Of a stretch of 64,000 nt of DNA, positions 33,861 through 43,254 are shown one piece after another. The position numbers and the translations under genes are program-made. The stretch is from CANHCC01 sp040381555 (GTDB lineage: Bacteria; Bacteroidota; Bacteroidia; J057; RFSG01): the NCBI GenBank assembly GCA_040381555.1, contig JBEIHC010000002.1, positions 3,921 through 67,920 of the forward strand. The letters are read 5' to 3'. Every line of letters starts with the position of its first letter. Within the stretch, counting starts at the first letter, position 1. The notes below the pieces were generated by a model. The model searched no databases and was not told where the DNA came from. It saw only the letters and a program-made list of their open reading frames with translations.

Positions 33861-33868
33861 CAAATATA
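33861..33868 (-). promoter_or_regulatory. -7 promoter element of purD
   Basis: TATATTTG on the minus strand fits TAnnTTTG and lies 4 nt upstream of the ATG at 33856, implying a nearly leaderless message. Confidence 0.6.
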
Positions 33869-34007
33869 CAATTGCAGAATAAGCGAATCGAATTAAAATG
33901 TGGAATATAAAACAACAAGGGTTTATAAAGGAAAAATGCTGCAATAAATTAATCCCAACCGTTAACCGTTCATCCAATTAGTTTTGAATAATACTTGAGA
34001 GTTAACT

Positions 34008-34015
34008 TAAATTTG
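34008..34015 (+). promoter_or_regulatory. Promoter (-33 TTTG, -7 TAAATTTG) of the MATE gene
   Basis: TAAATTTG is preceded by TTTG at 33983-33986 with a 21-base spacer, the classic Bacteroidota promoter spacing. It decides the start in favour of ATG 34028. Confidence 0.65.
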
Positions 34016-34027
34016 CAGCTCGTAAGC

Positions 34028-35431
34028 ATGACTATAACCGAACAAATATCTTCCTTTAGGTATCATTTTCTGAGAGCTATTCAGGGGAAGGAGGATCATT
34101 TTACCTCTGGCAGTATTCGTAAAGCCCTGTTTTATCTGGCAATTCCGATGATGCTGGAAATGGTAATGGAATCCCTTTTTGCCGTGGTGGATATTTTCTT
34201 CGTTGGAAAAATTGGGGTAGATGCTGTAGCGGCAGTTGGATTAACCGAATCTGTTATAACAATTATTTATTCCGTTTCTATAGGCCTAAGTATGGCGGCA
34301 ACAGCCGTTGTGTCTCGTAGGATTGGAGAGCAAAAGCCAAGAGCTGCAGCGGATGCAGCATTTCAAGCGATATTGCTGGCTTTTATTATTTCGGTCCTGA
34401 CGGGTATTGCTGGAATTATATTCGCAGAAGATGCGCTGCTTATGATGGGAGCTGACCCTAAAGTAGTAGAATCCGGAGCAGGGTACACTCGGATAATTTT
34501 TGCCGGAAATGTCGGTATCATGCTGCTCTTCCTGATAAATGGAATCTTTCGAGGAGCGGGTAATGCCGCTATAGCCATGAAAGCCTTATGGATAGCCAAT
34601 GGAATTAATTTGGTTTTAGATCCTATTTTGATTTTTGGCTTGGGCTTTATTCCTGCTTTAGGGATAGAAGGCGCCGCTTGGGCAACAACTATTGGCAGAT
34701 GTCTCGGTGTGGTATATCAATTGTGGCACTTGTTTAATGGGAATGGAATCATTCGATTACAAAAGCGGAATTTTGTCTTTCGATTAAATACTATTGCCCG
34801 ACTCGTTAAACTATCAGCCGGCGGAATGGGTCAGTTTCTCATTGAATCGGCGACCTGGATATTTTTGATGCGACTCATTTCCGAATCAGGCAGCATTGCC
34901 CTAGCTGCTTATACTATTGCCATTCGAATAATTATTTTTACGCTCCTGCCTGCTTGGGGATTAGCCAATGCCGCCAGCACTTTGGTAGGCCAAAATCTTG
35001 GAGCCGGAAAACCGGATCGGGCAGAAAAATCTGTCTGGAAAGCAGCTTTGTACAATTCTATTTTTCTAGGTTTAGTGTCTCTATTTTTCGTGTTTTTTAG
35101 TGATTTTTTAATTGCACTCTTTCATCCTGACCTTGCTGTTCGAGAAATTGGAAGCGAAGCCCTACTCGTCATTTGCCTAGGTTATGTGTTCTTTGCCTAT
35201 GGTATGGTCGTTAGCCAATCTTTTAATGGGGCGGGCGACACTTTGACACCTACCCTCATTAACATCTCCCTTTTCTGGGTGTTTGAAATTCCTTTTGCCT
35301 GGTTTCTCGCAGTATACCTAGGTTGGGCTGCTTCTGGAGTATTCTGGGCCATTGCAATTGCTCACAGCTTGCATGCCCTAGTTAGTATTTACCTATTTCG
35401 CTTAGGTCGATGGAAGAAAATGAAAGTTTAA
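34028..35431 (+). CDS. MATE family efflux transporter
   Basis: The 467-residue protein has twelve membrane helices in two homologous bundles, and belongs to the multidrug and toxic compound extrusion family, which exports cationic drugs in exchange for Na+ or H+. Characteristic phrases are LFYLAIPMMLEMVMESLF, 'GAGNAAIAMKALWIANGINLVLDP', 'GLGFIPALGIEGAAWATTIG', and the C-half mirror 'GAGDTLTPTLINISLFWVFEIPFAW'. It is most like the NorM/DinF branch. The frame is open to 33995 upstream of the promoter, so 34028 is used. Substrate unknown. Confidence 0.92.
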   Translation: MTITEQISSFRYHFLRAIQGKEDHFTSGSIRKALFYLAIPMMLEMVMESLFAVVDIFFVGKIGVDAVAAVGLTESVITIIYSVSIGLSMAATAVVSRRIGEQKPRAAADAAFQAILLAFIISVLTGIAGIIFAEDALLMMGADPKVVESGAGYTRIIFAGNVGIMLLFLINGIFRGAGNAAIAMKALWIANGINLVLDPILIFGLGFIPALGIEGAAWATTIGRCLGVVYQLWHLFNGNGIIRLQKRNFVFRLNTIARLVKLSAGGMGQFLIESATWIFLMRLISESGSIALAAYTIAIRIIIFTLLPAWGLANAASTLVGQNLGAGKPDRAEKSVWKAALYNSIFLGLVSLFFVFFSDFLIALFHPDLAVREIGSEALLVICLGYVFFAYGMVVSQSFNGAGDTLTPTLINISLFWVFEIPFAWFLAVYLGWAASGVFWAIAIAHSLHALVSIYLFRLGRWKKMKV

Positions 35432-35486
35432 TGCTGGAAAAGTTAGGAATTTTATCCAGAGTGAATCAAGTTCCCGATTCAATGTG

Positions 35487-35494
35487 TAATTTTG
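35487..35494 (+). promoter_or_regulatory. -7 promoter element of the DUF4249 gene
   Basis: TAATTTTG fits TAnnTTTG and ends 3 nt before the ATG at 35498; the TTG start at 35492 lies inside the box. Confidence 0.55.
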
Positions 35495-35497
35495 ACT

Positions 35498-36529
35498 ATG
35501 CGCCTGCCCTTATATCTTGTCACTGCCCTTGTACTTTTTGCTTCCCTTTCCTGTAAAAATGAAGTAAACCTGAATGCTCCAGCTCGGGATATGCTGGTCG
35601 TATATGGGGTGCTCAATCCGGATGCTGAAATTCAATTTATACGGGTGGCCAAAGTGTTTTTACCAGAGGAGGATGCTGTGAAGTATGCAGGTAATAATGA
35701 CCTTACTTTGAACAGCTCTCAGGCAGAAGTATATCTGCAGGGAGTGAAACTAAGAGATACTTTTATCACTCGAAGCACAGGAATCTTTACCGCCGGCCAA
35801 CACCTTCATTACCTCACCCGTTCGGACCTGAACATTCAAGCTGGTACTCAGTATAATTTGGAGGTTAAATTCCTGGCTAATTCTGCCGCCAATATTAAAG
35901 CTAGTACAACCATTCCAGATCGTCCGGTTTTTATTTCTCCTTATTCCCCGGATTATTCTGGAGGAGGTCTAAATATTGCCAATAAACAGGTGAATTTCGA
36001 AAATGCGACCAAAATAATTACCGAAAAAACCAAGTACGCCGCTGGTTATGAACTCAGAATTCAGTGTAAATATTTCGCCAACGGACTAGAACGAAATGTC
36101 ACCTTTGGCCCTAAATCCTTTAGTGCGAATGTGAATTGTACAGACCCGAAGAATACCTGTTATGGACTCTTGAAAAGAGAGGTGCTGGATTTTATTCAGT
36201 CCACTCAAACAGAACCAGCATCGCCTAATTTCTACACCGTAATCGATACCCCTATCAATGTACCATTGGCAGAAGCCTATCGCTTGAATAAATCAAATAG
36301 AATCAGCATCACTGCGGTAGATTCATTTTTATACTTGTATCTTTTGGCGAATAATGCCAACTCCAGTTCTTTGGCTACCAGCACCTTGGAGTACACGAAT
36401 ATTCAGAATGGCGTAGGTGTTTTTGGGTCTTACTGCGAAACCGGTACTTATGTAGATTTTTCCCCTTGCGGAAAGTATATTTTAAGCTTCAACAATACCC
36501 CTTCACCAGGGAGTTATTGTCAGAAGTAG
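35498..36529 (+). CDS. DUF4249 domain lipoprotein
   Basis: The 343-residue product has a lipoprotein signal (MRLPLYLVTALVLFASLSC) and the DUF4249 features 'ARDMLVVYGVLNPDAEIQFIRVAKVFL', a Glu-rich turn and 'SGGGLNIANKQVN'. DUF4249 proteins are surface-associated Bacteroidota lipoproteins, usually next to a TonB-dependent receptor, with a role thought to be outside ligand capture or receptor partnership. No receptor is adjacent here. The start is ATG 35498. Confidence 0.85.
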   Translation: MRLPLYLVTALVLFASLSCKNEVNLNAPARDMLVVYGVLNPDAEIQFIRVAKVFLPEEDAVKYAGNNDLTLNSSQAEVYLQGVKLRDTFITRSTGIFTAGQHLHYLTRSDLNIQAGTQYNLEVKFLANSAANIKASTTIPDRPVFISPYSPDYSGGGLNIANKQVNFENATKIITEKTKYAAGYELRIQCKYFANGLERNVTFGPKSFSANVNCTDPKNTCYGLLKREVLDFIQSTQTEPASPNFYTVIDTPINVPLAEAYRLNKSNRISITAVDSFLYLYLLANNANSSSLATSTLEYTNIQNGVGVFGSYCETGTYVDFSPCGKYILSFNNTPSPGSYCQK

Positions 36530-36804
36530 ATTAATTATTCAAGAGTTTTCTGAAGGCGTCCATTTTCATTATTGCTTAGTCAGCGTATTATTAGAATGTA
36601 TTTGTTGAAATACAATTTTGCCCTCTAAACGGGTTAACACCAAGCTAAGTTGACACCTAACCTAGGATCACAATTGAAGCCTGTTTGCCCCTTTTAAAGT
36701 ATTTCCTTGCATCCTGAAAATCAGGAATGCCTTTGAAAATGAACAATAGCAAAAGTTGGTGATTTTGTTTTTATTGAATTTCGAGAGAAACAGGATGGCT
36801 CTTG

Positions 36805-38775
36805 TCAATTCCTTACCCCATCGCTCCCCAACGACCGAAATCCTCTGGCTAAAATCTCCAAATCCAAGCCAGGAGAATAAGTGCGGGCATAGTAGGAATC
36901 TAATTGACTGGGATCTGTTCTTACGGGTTCTTTTCTGCGAGACAAAATATGCTGCATGTTGAGCAGACCATGTTTCATGCGAGGTAAGGCAGGATTGTTT
37001 TCTTCAACATACCCCACCAGATGATATTCTCCGGTAAAGGATTTCCATAGGTTAATTCCTGCTTTGCCAGGTTTTCTATAAATCCAAAACGAAAAGGGAA
37101 AAGCCAGCAATAGAAGTCCACTAAAGAGTGTGTCGAAGATTCTTTTCCGCAGGCGATTTTCGGGTAGTAATAAATTCAAACTAAATTGAGAATCTCCCGC
37201 ACTATGAATTTGGTTAGGACCTATCAGGTAATCTGCGTCCGGAGGAACGATGCGAAAGGTCAAGTCATTTCGCATAAGCCGAGCCATTTCCTCAATAATT
37301 CTTCGCGTGCTTATGGATTTGTTGCAGAAAATAATTTCTTCTGCTCGATACACTTCTAAAGCTTCTTCTAACTGATCTGGATGCCCTAATATTTCTGGAA
37401 TTTTTTCACCTGTAGGGGCATCCGGCACTAACATACCTAATATCTCGACATCGTATTCCAAATCTCGGCGTATCATTCTGCTCACGCGTAAAGCCTCGTC
37501 AGTGTCCCCAACAATTAATGCCCTACGCCTTTTTTGCTCGCGCAAATCTATCTTGCCTTTTAGGAGCAGAGAGAGAAGGAAACGATTAAAAATACATAGG
37601 AAAACAGTAAACATTGAGGTGAGCCCTACGATAGCACGGGAATAATTGATTTCCGGAAACAAATAACTTACAGTCGCAATTGCGATAAATCCAAAGAAAG
37701 CCGCACTAATAATTTTTCGGGATTTATAGGGTTTATGGTAAGCGCCTGCGATACTTAAAAACAGCACCAATACTACCACATAAATAGGTGCTGCAATTAG
37801 GTCAAAAGAGAGAGGATACCCTCCTCCTTCTACATATTTATGTTGAGTCTCCCAATACCATTTAATAGCTTGGATAACACCATAAATCATAAATCCTTCC
37901 ACGATTGGGAAAGCTGTTTTTTGAAAAATCCTATTAAAAACAGCCAATCCTGCACGCAAATAAATGGCGATCTGAATCAATAGAATAAACAGATTCTGAT
38001 TTCGGGAAGAAAAATGCTTGCGGGCAAAAATGAGCATTGCCTGATAAAACACCTTGACATAATTCAGACTGCCTTTCTTCGTACTCTCGCCTTTATAGTG
38101 AATGATGGAAGTGCCCGAATAATAAAAATTTTTATACCCTGCTTTAATTACTCGATAAGATAAATCAATATCCTCCCCGTACATAAAATAGTCTTCGTCG
38201 AGTAAACCAATTTTATCGAGGACAGATTTGCGCAAGAGCATGAAGGCTCCACTTAATACTTCTATTTCGTGATTTTGATCTGGACTAAGATAGCTTAAAT
38301 GATATTTTCCAAATTTTTTACTTTGAGGAAACAAAGCAGATAAGCCGAATACTTTATAAAAAGCGACCCAGGGAGTGGGTAGGCCTCGTTTCGATTCAGG
38401 TAGAAATTTTCCTTTACCATCCAGCATCTTTACCCCCAAAGCCCCAGCTTCAGGGTGAAGGTCCATAAAATCAATCACCTTATGAAAAGTATCTTCTTCT
38501 ACGATGGTATCTGGATTGAGTAATAAAACAAATTCCCCAGTGGCCTGCAGAATAGCTTGATTATTGGCCTTAGAAAAACCGGTATTTTTCCGGTTAGCAA
38601 TCAATTTTACCTGCGGAAATTTTTCCTGTACCATCAGCACACTGCCATCTACTGAGTTATTGTCCACGACAAAAACTTCCACCTCTAGTCCTTGTGCAGC
38701 TTTTTCAACTGAGAGCAAGGCCTGCTCCAAGAAATGCCGCACATTATAATTGACTATGATGACAGAAAGTTTCAT
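36805..38775 (-). CDS. Fusion of a GT2 glycosyltransferase with a sugar-transferase-like membrane region
   Basis: Residues 1-270 are a GT-A family-2 glycosyltransferase with SVIIVNYNVR, the DNNS nucleotide site, NPDT for the metal and an 'EDIDLSYRV' catalytic motif, close to rhamnosyltransferases. Residues 290-410 form membrane helices. Residues 415-510 form a Rossmann-like domain (ALIVGDTDEALRVSRMI) like the CoA-binding part of WcaJ/WbaP phosphoglycosyltransferases. The last 130 residues, KRIFDTLFSGLLLLAF to 'YYARTYSPGLDLEILARGF', resemble the start and end of a bacterial sugar transferase, but the catalytic middle (KFRSM and the usual Asp/Glu) is missing. Overlaps recR by 4 bp. Likely acts in capsule or lipopolysaccharide assembly. 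Confidence 0.82.
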   Translation of the reverse strand: MKLSVIIVNYNVRHFLEQALLSVEKAAQGLEVEVFVVDNNSVDGSVLMVQEKFPQVKLIANRKNTGFSKANNQAILQATGEFVLLLNPDTIVEEDTFHKVIDFMDLHPEAGALGVKMLDGKGKFLPESKRGLPTPWVAFYKVFGLSALFPQSKKFGKYHLSYLSPDQNHEIEVLSGAFMLLRKSVLDKIGLLDEDYFMYGEDIDLSYRVIKAGYKNFYYSGTSIIHYKGESTKKGSLNYVKVFYQAMLIFARKHFSSRNQNLFILLIQIAIYLRAGLAVFNRIFQKTAFPIVEGFMIYGVIQAIKWYWETQHKYVEGGGYPLSFDLIAAPIYVVVLVLFLSIAGAYHKPYKSRKIISAAFFGFIAIATVSYLFPEINYSRAIVGLTSMFTVFLCIFNRFLLSLLLKGKIDLREQKRRRALIVGDTDEALRVSRMIRRDLEYDVEILGMLVPDAPTGEKIPEILGHPDQLEEALEVYRAEEIIFCNKSISTRRIIEEMARLMRNDLTFRIVPPDADYLIGPNQIHSAGDSQFSLNLLLPENRLRKRIFDTLFSGLLLLAFPFSFWIYRKPGKAGINLWKSFTGEYHLVGYVEENNPALPRMKHGLLNMQHILSRRKEPVRTDPSQLDSYYARTYSPGLDLEILARGFRSLGSDGVRN

Positions 38776-39401
38776 CCAGGTAATTGCTGTGTTTGTCCTG
38801 TGGAATAAGCTATCCGATTTAGCAAGGAACGCGCTAAGGTAATTTCATCGGTAAATTCTAATTCACTCCCTACTGGAATTCCTTTGGCGATGCTGGATAT
38901 ACGCAAATCGGGCCTGTTTATTTTGCGAGCTATGTAAAAAGCGGTTGTTTCCCCTTCCATACTGGCACTAAAGGCAAATATCAATTCTCTAACCTCTGAT
39001 TGCTCACACCTTCGCACGAGCGTTTCAATATTGAGTTGTGCAGGACTTATGCCTTCCAATGGATGAATAATTCCACCCAGCACATGGTATAATCCTTGAA
39101 ATTGATGGGTATTTTCCAAGGCCATTACATCTCGGGTATCTTCAACTACACAAATGATGGAAGAGTCTCTTTTGGGGGATGCACAAATATTACAGAGCAC
39201 ATCATCCGAAATATTATGGCAAGTATGGCAATAGTGGGTATTCATCCTCAGCTCCCGTATTGCCTCACTCAGGCTATTGGCTTCTATTTCTGGCCGGCGC
39301 AATAAATGCATCGCCAGTCGCAAGGCCGTTTTCTTCCCTACTCCCGGCAATCGGGATAATTCCTTTACTGCATTTTCTATCGTACGGGAGGGATACTCCA
39401 T
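38772..39401 (-). CDS. recR: Recombination protein RecR
   Basis: RecR works with RecO (and RecF) to load RecA on gaps. The 209-residue protein has the helix-hairpin-helix region LPGVGKKTALRLAMHLL, the zinc finger CHTCHNISDDVLCNIC, and the Toprim domain with VVEDTRDVMALE and 'YHVLGGIIHPLEGISP'. Length is normal. It starts 7 nt after kbl and overlaps the glycosyltransferase fusion, so all three are probably co-transcribed. Confidence 0.97.
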   Translation of the reverse strand: MEYPSRTIENAVKELSRLPGVGKKTALRLAMHLLRRPEIEANSLSEAIRELRMNTHYCHTCHNISDDVLCNICASPKRDSSIICVVEDTRDVMALENTHQFQGLYHVLGGIIHPLEGISPAQLNIETLVRRCEQSEVRELIFAFSASMEGETTAFYIARKINRPDLRISSIAKGIPVGSELEFTDEITLARSLLNRIAYSTGQTQQLPG

Positions 39402-39407
39402 TCTAGA

Positions 39408-40601
39408 TTAAGACTTCAGCACGCCTAATTCCTGACCCACTTCGATAAAAGCCTGTATGGCTCTATCTAAGTGTTCGCGAGTATGACCAGCTGAAATTTG
39501 AACCCGAATCCTAGCCTGACCTTTTGCCACTACAGGATAGTAAAACCCTATGACATAAATACCCTTTTCCAATAGCTTCTCAGCGAAATCCTGAGAAAGT
39601 TTAGCGTCATATAACATGACCGGAACAATCGGATGGATTCCTGGCTTAATATCAAAGCCGGCGGCAGTCATTTTTTCCCTAAAATAATGAGTGTTTTCTT
39701 CTAGCGTGTCTCTTAGAGAGGTAGTTTCCGAAAGCATTTCAAAAACGGCTATTGAAGCTCCCACAATGGAGGGCGCTAGAGTATTGGAAAACAGATACGG
39801 TCTGGAGCGCTGACGAAGCATTTCAATAATTTCCTTTCTGCCTGAGGTAAATCCTCCAGAGGCACCACCCAAGGCTTTTCCCAATGTGCCAGTAATAATA
39901 TCTACCCGACCCATAACATTGCGCATTTCAATCGCCCCTCTGCCTGTTTTTCCTAAAAACCCTGTTGAATGGCATTCATCTACCATCACCAAAGCTTTGT
40001 ATTTATCTGCCAAATCACAAATCTTATCCAACTGGGCAATGGTTCCATCCATTGAAAATGACCCATCGGTTACAATGATTCGATTGGTGCAATGTGCGGT
40101 AGCCTGCAGACAGGCTTCCAATTCTGCCATATCATTATGCGCGTAGCGATGCCTTTCTGCTTTGCACAAACGCACGCCATCAATAATACTCGCATGGTTA
40201 AGTGAATCTGAAATAATAGCATCTTTTTCTCCCAACAAAGGCTCAAATACCCCTCCATTGGCATCAAATGCCGCGGCATATAAAATTGTATCCTCCGTTT
40301 GCAAAAATGCAGCTATTTTTTCCTCTAGGGTTTTATGAATATCCTGGGTTCCACAGATAAACCGAACGGAAGAAAGTCCAAATCCATGGGTATCAATCGT
40401 TTTTTTGGCTGCTTCAACTACTCTAGGATGGGAGGATAATCCCAAATAGTTATTGGCACAAAAATTCAGCACCTTGGCACCAGAGGAGACCGTAATTTCA
40501 GCTCCTTGTGCACTGGTGATGATTCTTTCTCTTTTAAATAAACCAGCTTCGTGAATGGCTTGAATTTCGGATTCTAACCAAGGTTTTAAAGTATCGTACA
40601 T
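39408..40601 (-). CDS. kbl: Glycine C-acetyltransferase (2-amino-3-ketobutyrate CoA ligase)
   Basis: Kbl cleaves 2-amino-3-ketobutyrate to glycine and acetyl-CoA in threonine breakdown. The 397-residue PLP enzyme of the alpha-oxoamine synthase family has the N-terminal CANNYLGLSSHPRVVEAA, the DECHSTGF metal/PLP contact, and the PLP Lys in 'DIITGTLGKALGGASGGF'. It is closer to Kbl than to BioF or serine palmitoyltransferase in the N-terminus and the 'HPIVPVMLYDAKL' segment. No threonine dehydrogenase gene is next to it. Confidence 0.93.
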   Translation of the reverse strand: MYDTLKPWLESEIQAIHEAGLFKRERIITSAQGAEITVSSGAKVLNFCANNYLGLSSHPRVVEAAKKTIDTHGFGLSSVRFICGTQDIHKTLEEKIAAFLQTEDTILYAAAFDANGGVFEPLLGEKDAIISDSLNHASIIDGVRLCKAERHRYAHNDMAELEACLQATAHCTNRIIVTDGSFSMDGTIAQLDKICDLADKYKALVMVDECHSTGFLGKTGRGAIEMRNVMGRVDIITGTLGKALGGASGGFTSGRKEIIEMLRQRSRPYLFSNTLAPSIVGASIAVFEMLSETTSLRDTLEENTHYFREKMTAAGFDIKPGIHPIVPVMLYDAKLSQDFAEKLLEKGIYVIGFYYPVVAKGQARIRVQISAGHTREHLDRAIQAFIEVGQELGVLKS

Positions 40602-40890
40602 GTGTTCTGTTAAGTTAAAATGTCCAGTAAAATTAGGGTATTTTTACCTCAATATCACCTCCATACTCAGGTTATTCCCAGCCTTCGGTTTTCTAAGTTG
40701 ATTCGTATGGGGTACTTTCCTACTCTTCTAATAATGGATTCTAATCTCCCAATATCAATATTTACATTAGGGAAATCGATGGCTCAGATGATTAATCCCA
40801 ATTTCATTCTTGTTTTGCAGGGGAAATAGCAACAAAAACACCGTCAGATTATACAAAACAGCCATCAAAAAACACTCAAAAACCTCAACT

Positions 40891-41706
40891 TTACCAGGAA
40901 GATATTTTGTGAGCCAGAAACAAAGACAAGGCTTTGGCTATTAATTGGGGCTCTTCGAGCATTCCCATATGGGCACTATTATGCAATACTTCTACATGCG
41001 AATCGGAGCAATTGAACATTAGGTTGGCGGTAAACTCACAAGGAATCAAATTATCTTGAGAACCTAAAATAACAGAAACGGGCACATGTCCGCCCTCTAC
41101 CCATTCTAGGCTACTGTGCCTGTTCTTCATGATTTCCAGGAATCGAATTAAGGTCGCATCCCCAGTCTTCAAGGCACGCTCAAGGCATTGATTTACCATT
41201 TCCAGATGTTTTACTTTATTCTTCTCTGTGAATAATGTTGGAATTAACGCCCGAATAAAGCCCTCTCCCCCTTTTTCCTGTATAAACTCAATCGCTCTTA
41301 CACGATTTTCCTTTTTCTCCGCACTGTCTTGCAATGGAGTGGAATGGATCAAACAAACTCCTTCAAATAAATTAGGGTATTTTTGAGCTGCTGCCAATGC
41401 TACATACCCCCCTAAGGAATGCCCGGCTAAGTAGCATTTTTTAACTTGTAGGGAATACAAAAACTCTGCTAACCAATCTGCAACACCCTCTAAATCTACA
41501 ATTGATTCAGGAAAAGCAGAGTGGCCGTGCCCTGGTAAATCTGGACGAATTACTGAAAATGTCTCTCCTAAATAAGGAAGGAGTTTGTCCCATACTCTAT
41601 GATTTTCTGTAAACCCATGCAACAGAACAAGAGGAATCCCAGGCAAATCCAAGGAAAAACTCACTTCCCGCATTTGCGTCAACACATCCCCTGGGTAAGA
41701 GCGCAT
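40891..41706 (-). CDS. Alpha/beta-hydrolase fold protein
   Basis: The 271-residue protein has the oxyanion HGF motif (residues 30-32), the nucleophile elbow GHSLGG with Ser97, and the acid Asp218 (GSQDNLIP) and His246 (SAHMGM), a complete Ser-Asp-His triad. Lid region about 130-190. Substrate is not predictable; MenH-like, esterase or peptidase roles are all possible. It follows clpS with a 6-nt gap and may share its promoter. Confidence 0.85.
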   Translation of the reverse strand: MRSYPGDVLTQMREVSFSLDLPGIPLVLLHGFTENHRVWDKLLPYLGETFSVIRPDLPGHGHSAFPESIVDLEGVADWLAEFLYSLQVKKCYLAGHSLGGYVALAAAQKYPNLFEGVCLIHSTPLQDSAEKKENRVRAIEFIQEKGGEGFIRALIPTLFTEKNKVKHLEMVNQCLERALKTGDATLIRFLEIMKNRHSSLEWVEGGHVPVSVILGSQDNLIPCEFTANLMFNCSDSHVEVLHNSAHMGMLEEPQLIAKALSLFLAHKISSW

Positions 41707-41712
41707 CGGAAC

Positions 41713-41988
41713 TTACTCGATTTTTGCTGATAAACCTCTTTCTAAAAGAGAGGTACATTTAGGTTCAAGTACATTCCAGGTACCTGATTTTACTTGACAT
41801 TTCCCTTTATAATGAACAATTAAGGCTGATTGCTCTGCTTGTTCTTCCGTATGCTGACAAATATCTACCAGACTATCAATCACCCAATCGAAGGTGTTGA
41901 CATCATCATTATATAAGACGAGCTTATAAACCGTAAGATTCTTCGCAATCTTCTCAACTTCATCTAAAACCAGTTCTTTAAAATCCAT
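41713..41988 (-). CDS. clpS: ATP-dependent Clp protease adaptor ClpS
   Basis: ClpS delivers N-degron proteins to ClpAP. The 91-residue protein matches the family core: 'KLVLYNDDVNTFDWVIDSLVDICQHTEEQAEQSALIVHYKGKCQVKSG' with the NDD motif and the conserved His and Lys. The size is normal. Its promoter element is about 60 nt upstream. The alpha/beta hydrolase gene follows 6 nt after. Confidence 0.93.
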   Translation of the reverse strand: MDFKELVLDEVEKIAKNLTVYKLVLYNDDVNTFDWVIDSLVDICQHTEEQAEQSALIVHYKGKCQVKSGTWNVLEPKCTSLLERGLSAKIE

Positions 41989-42050
41989 AAGCCTCTTTCA
42001 TTAAATAGGTATCTCAGGATGTTCTTGCCCAAATACTCACCCTTATTATA

Positions 42051-42058
42051 CAAAAGTA
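42051..42058 (-). promoter_or_regulatory. -7 promoter element of clpS
   Basis: TACTTTTG on the minus strand fits TAnnTTTG, 62 nt before the ATG at 41988. Confidence 0.55.
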
Positions 42059-42093
42059 TAAAATTTAAGAATTACCCAAAAGGAAATTCTACC

Positions 42094-43242
42094 TCAACGG
42101 AATATCGGATCTACGGTAGTTTTCTCGCGAAACACTTTATGAATCTTTAGGGAAAGAGCGACCATCATCATTTGAGAATTTGCATTACTTCCTGCATGAT
42201 AAACAGCTTCATCCAACAATGCAGCAATTTTTTCCAGCTTAGAGTCTGTTAGAGTTTGATTGAGTCGTTTCAGGAATTGTACCTCTTCTCCAGGAAACAA
42301 AAGCTGGTCTTCTCTCATATACCGCACCTTTAGGGTGTCACGCACTCTATGCAAGGCACTTTCCATGAAAAACTTCTGAAACTCACGATTCTCTCGAGAA
42401 AAATCTTCTGCCAATTTTGCAATTTCATCGTATCTCGCATCGTAGCATAAACGCATCCAAATGGGAAATTTTTCTGAAACCGCCTGAGTATCTTTCTCAG
42501 AAAGAATCTGAGCTTTTCGCATACTACCATCCGACATCAGGGCAATTTGCAATGCTTGATTTTCTTCAAACCCGTATTTTTCAACCAAATAGGATGAAAT
42601 TTCTGTCGGAGAAATCCGATTCATCAATAAACTCTGACAACGCGACCGAATAGTTGGAAGCAAATCTGTGGCCTCTGTAGCCGTCAAAATTAAAATCGTA
42701 TTTTCAGGGGGCTCTTCCAGTAATTTCAATAAGGCATTTGCCGCCTCAACATTAAGTTTTTCAGCATGCCAGAGGATGACTACTTTATATCGACCTTCAA
42801 ATGCCTTCAAAGACATCCTCTGTTTTAGCAGTCGGATTTCTCCCACCGAAATAGACATTTTCTTATTCTCCGCTGTCAATACTTGTGCCCAATCCTCTAA
42901 TTCAAACCAAGGGTTTTCAAGGAAGCGAGATCTGAATTCATGAATAACTTCTGCAGTTGGAGATTTGCTTTTATCGTCCAAACTACCAGGATAAGGGAGA
43001 ATGAGATGAATATCCGGATGGATGGATTTACCAATCTTTATACAATCGGGACATATGCCGCAAGAATCTCCATTCAGGGGAGTCTTACAATTCAAATAGG
43101 CAGCTAAGGCTGTAGCAAATGCTAGTTTTCCATTGCCCTCTGGACCTAACAACAATAAGGCATGACTTAATCTTCCACTGTCTACCGCCCGTTGAACGAT
43201 TTCTCTTGGTTTTACGAGTCCCCTTATTTTCGAAAATTGCAT
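42094..43242 (-). CDS. holB: DNA polymerase III subunit delta'
   Basis: HolB is the stator of the clamp loader. The 382-residue AAA+ protein has an altered P-loop LLLGPEGNGKLAFA, the zinc-binding cluster CKTPLNGDSCGICPDC, and the 'LLEEPPENTILILTA' and SRCQ sensor motifs, followed by helical collar domains. It could also be read as a DnaX-like paralog, but the single gene with these features next to clpS fits delta'. The ATG is 4 nt from a promoter element. Confidence 0.92.
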   Translation of the reverse strand: MQFSKIRGLVKPREIVQRAVDSGRLSHALLLLGPEGNGKLAFATALAAYLNCKTPLNGDSCGICPDCIKIGKSIHPDIHLILPYPGSLDDKSKSPTAEVIHEFRSRFLENPWFELEDWAQVLTAENKKMSISVGEIRLLKQRMSLKAFEGRYKVVILWHAEKLNVEAANALLKLLEEPPENTILILTATEATDLLPTIRSRCQSLLMNRISPTEISSYLVEKYGFEENQALQIALMSDGSMRKAQILSEKDTQAVSEKFPIWMRLCYDARYDEIAKLAEDFSRENREFQKFFMESALHRVRDTLKVRYMREDQLLFPGEEVQFLKRLNQTLTDSKLEKIAALLDEAVYHAGSNANSQMMMVALSLKIHKVFREKTTVDPIFR

Positions 43243-43246
43243 ACTG

Positions 43247-43254
43247 CAAATCTA
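43247..43254 (-). promoter_or_regulatory. -7 promoter element of holB
   Basis: TAGATTTG on the minus strand fits TAnnTTTG with an ATTG about 18 bases upstream as a candidate -33 element. It ends 4 nt before the ATG at 43242. Confidence 0.6.

Noticed and set aside
40620..40829. 69-codon open frame between kbl and the hydrolase gene
   Set aside because: No motif and no promoter; consistent with non-coding DNA.
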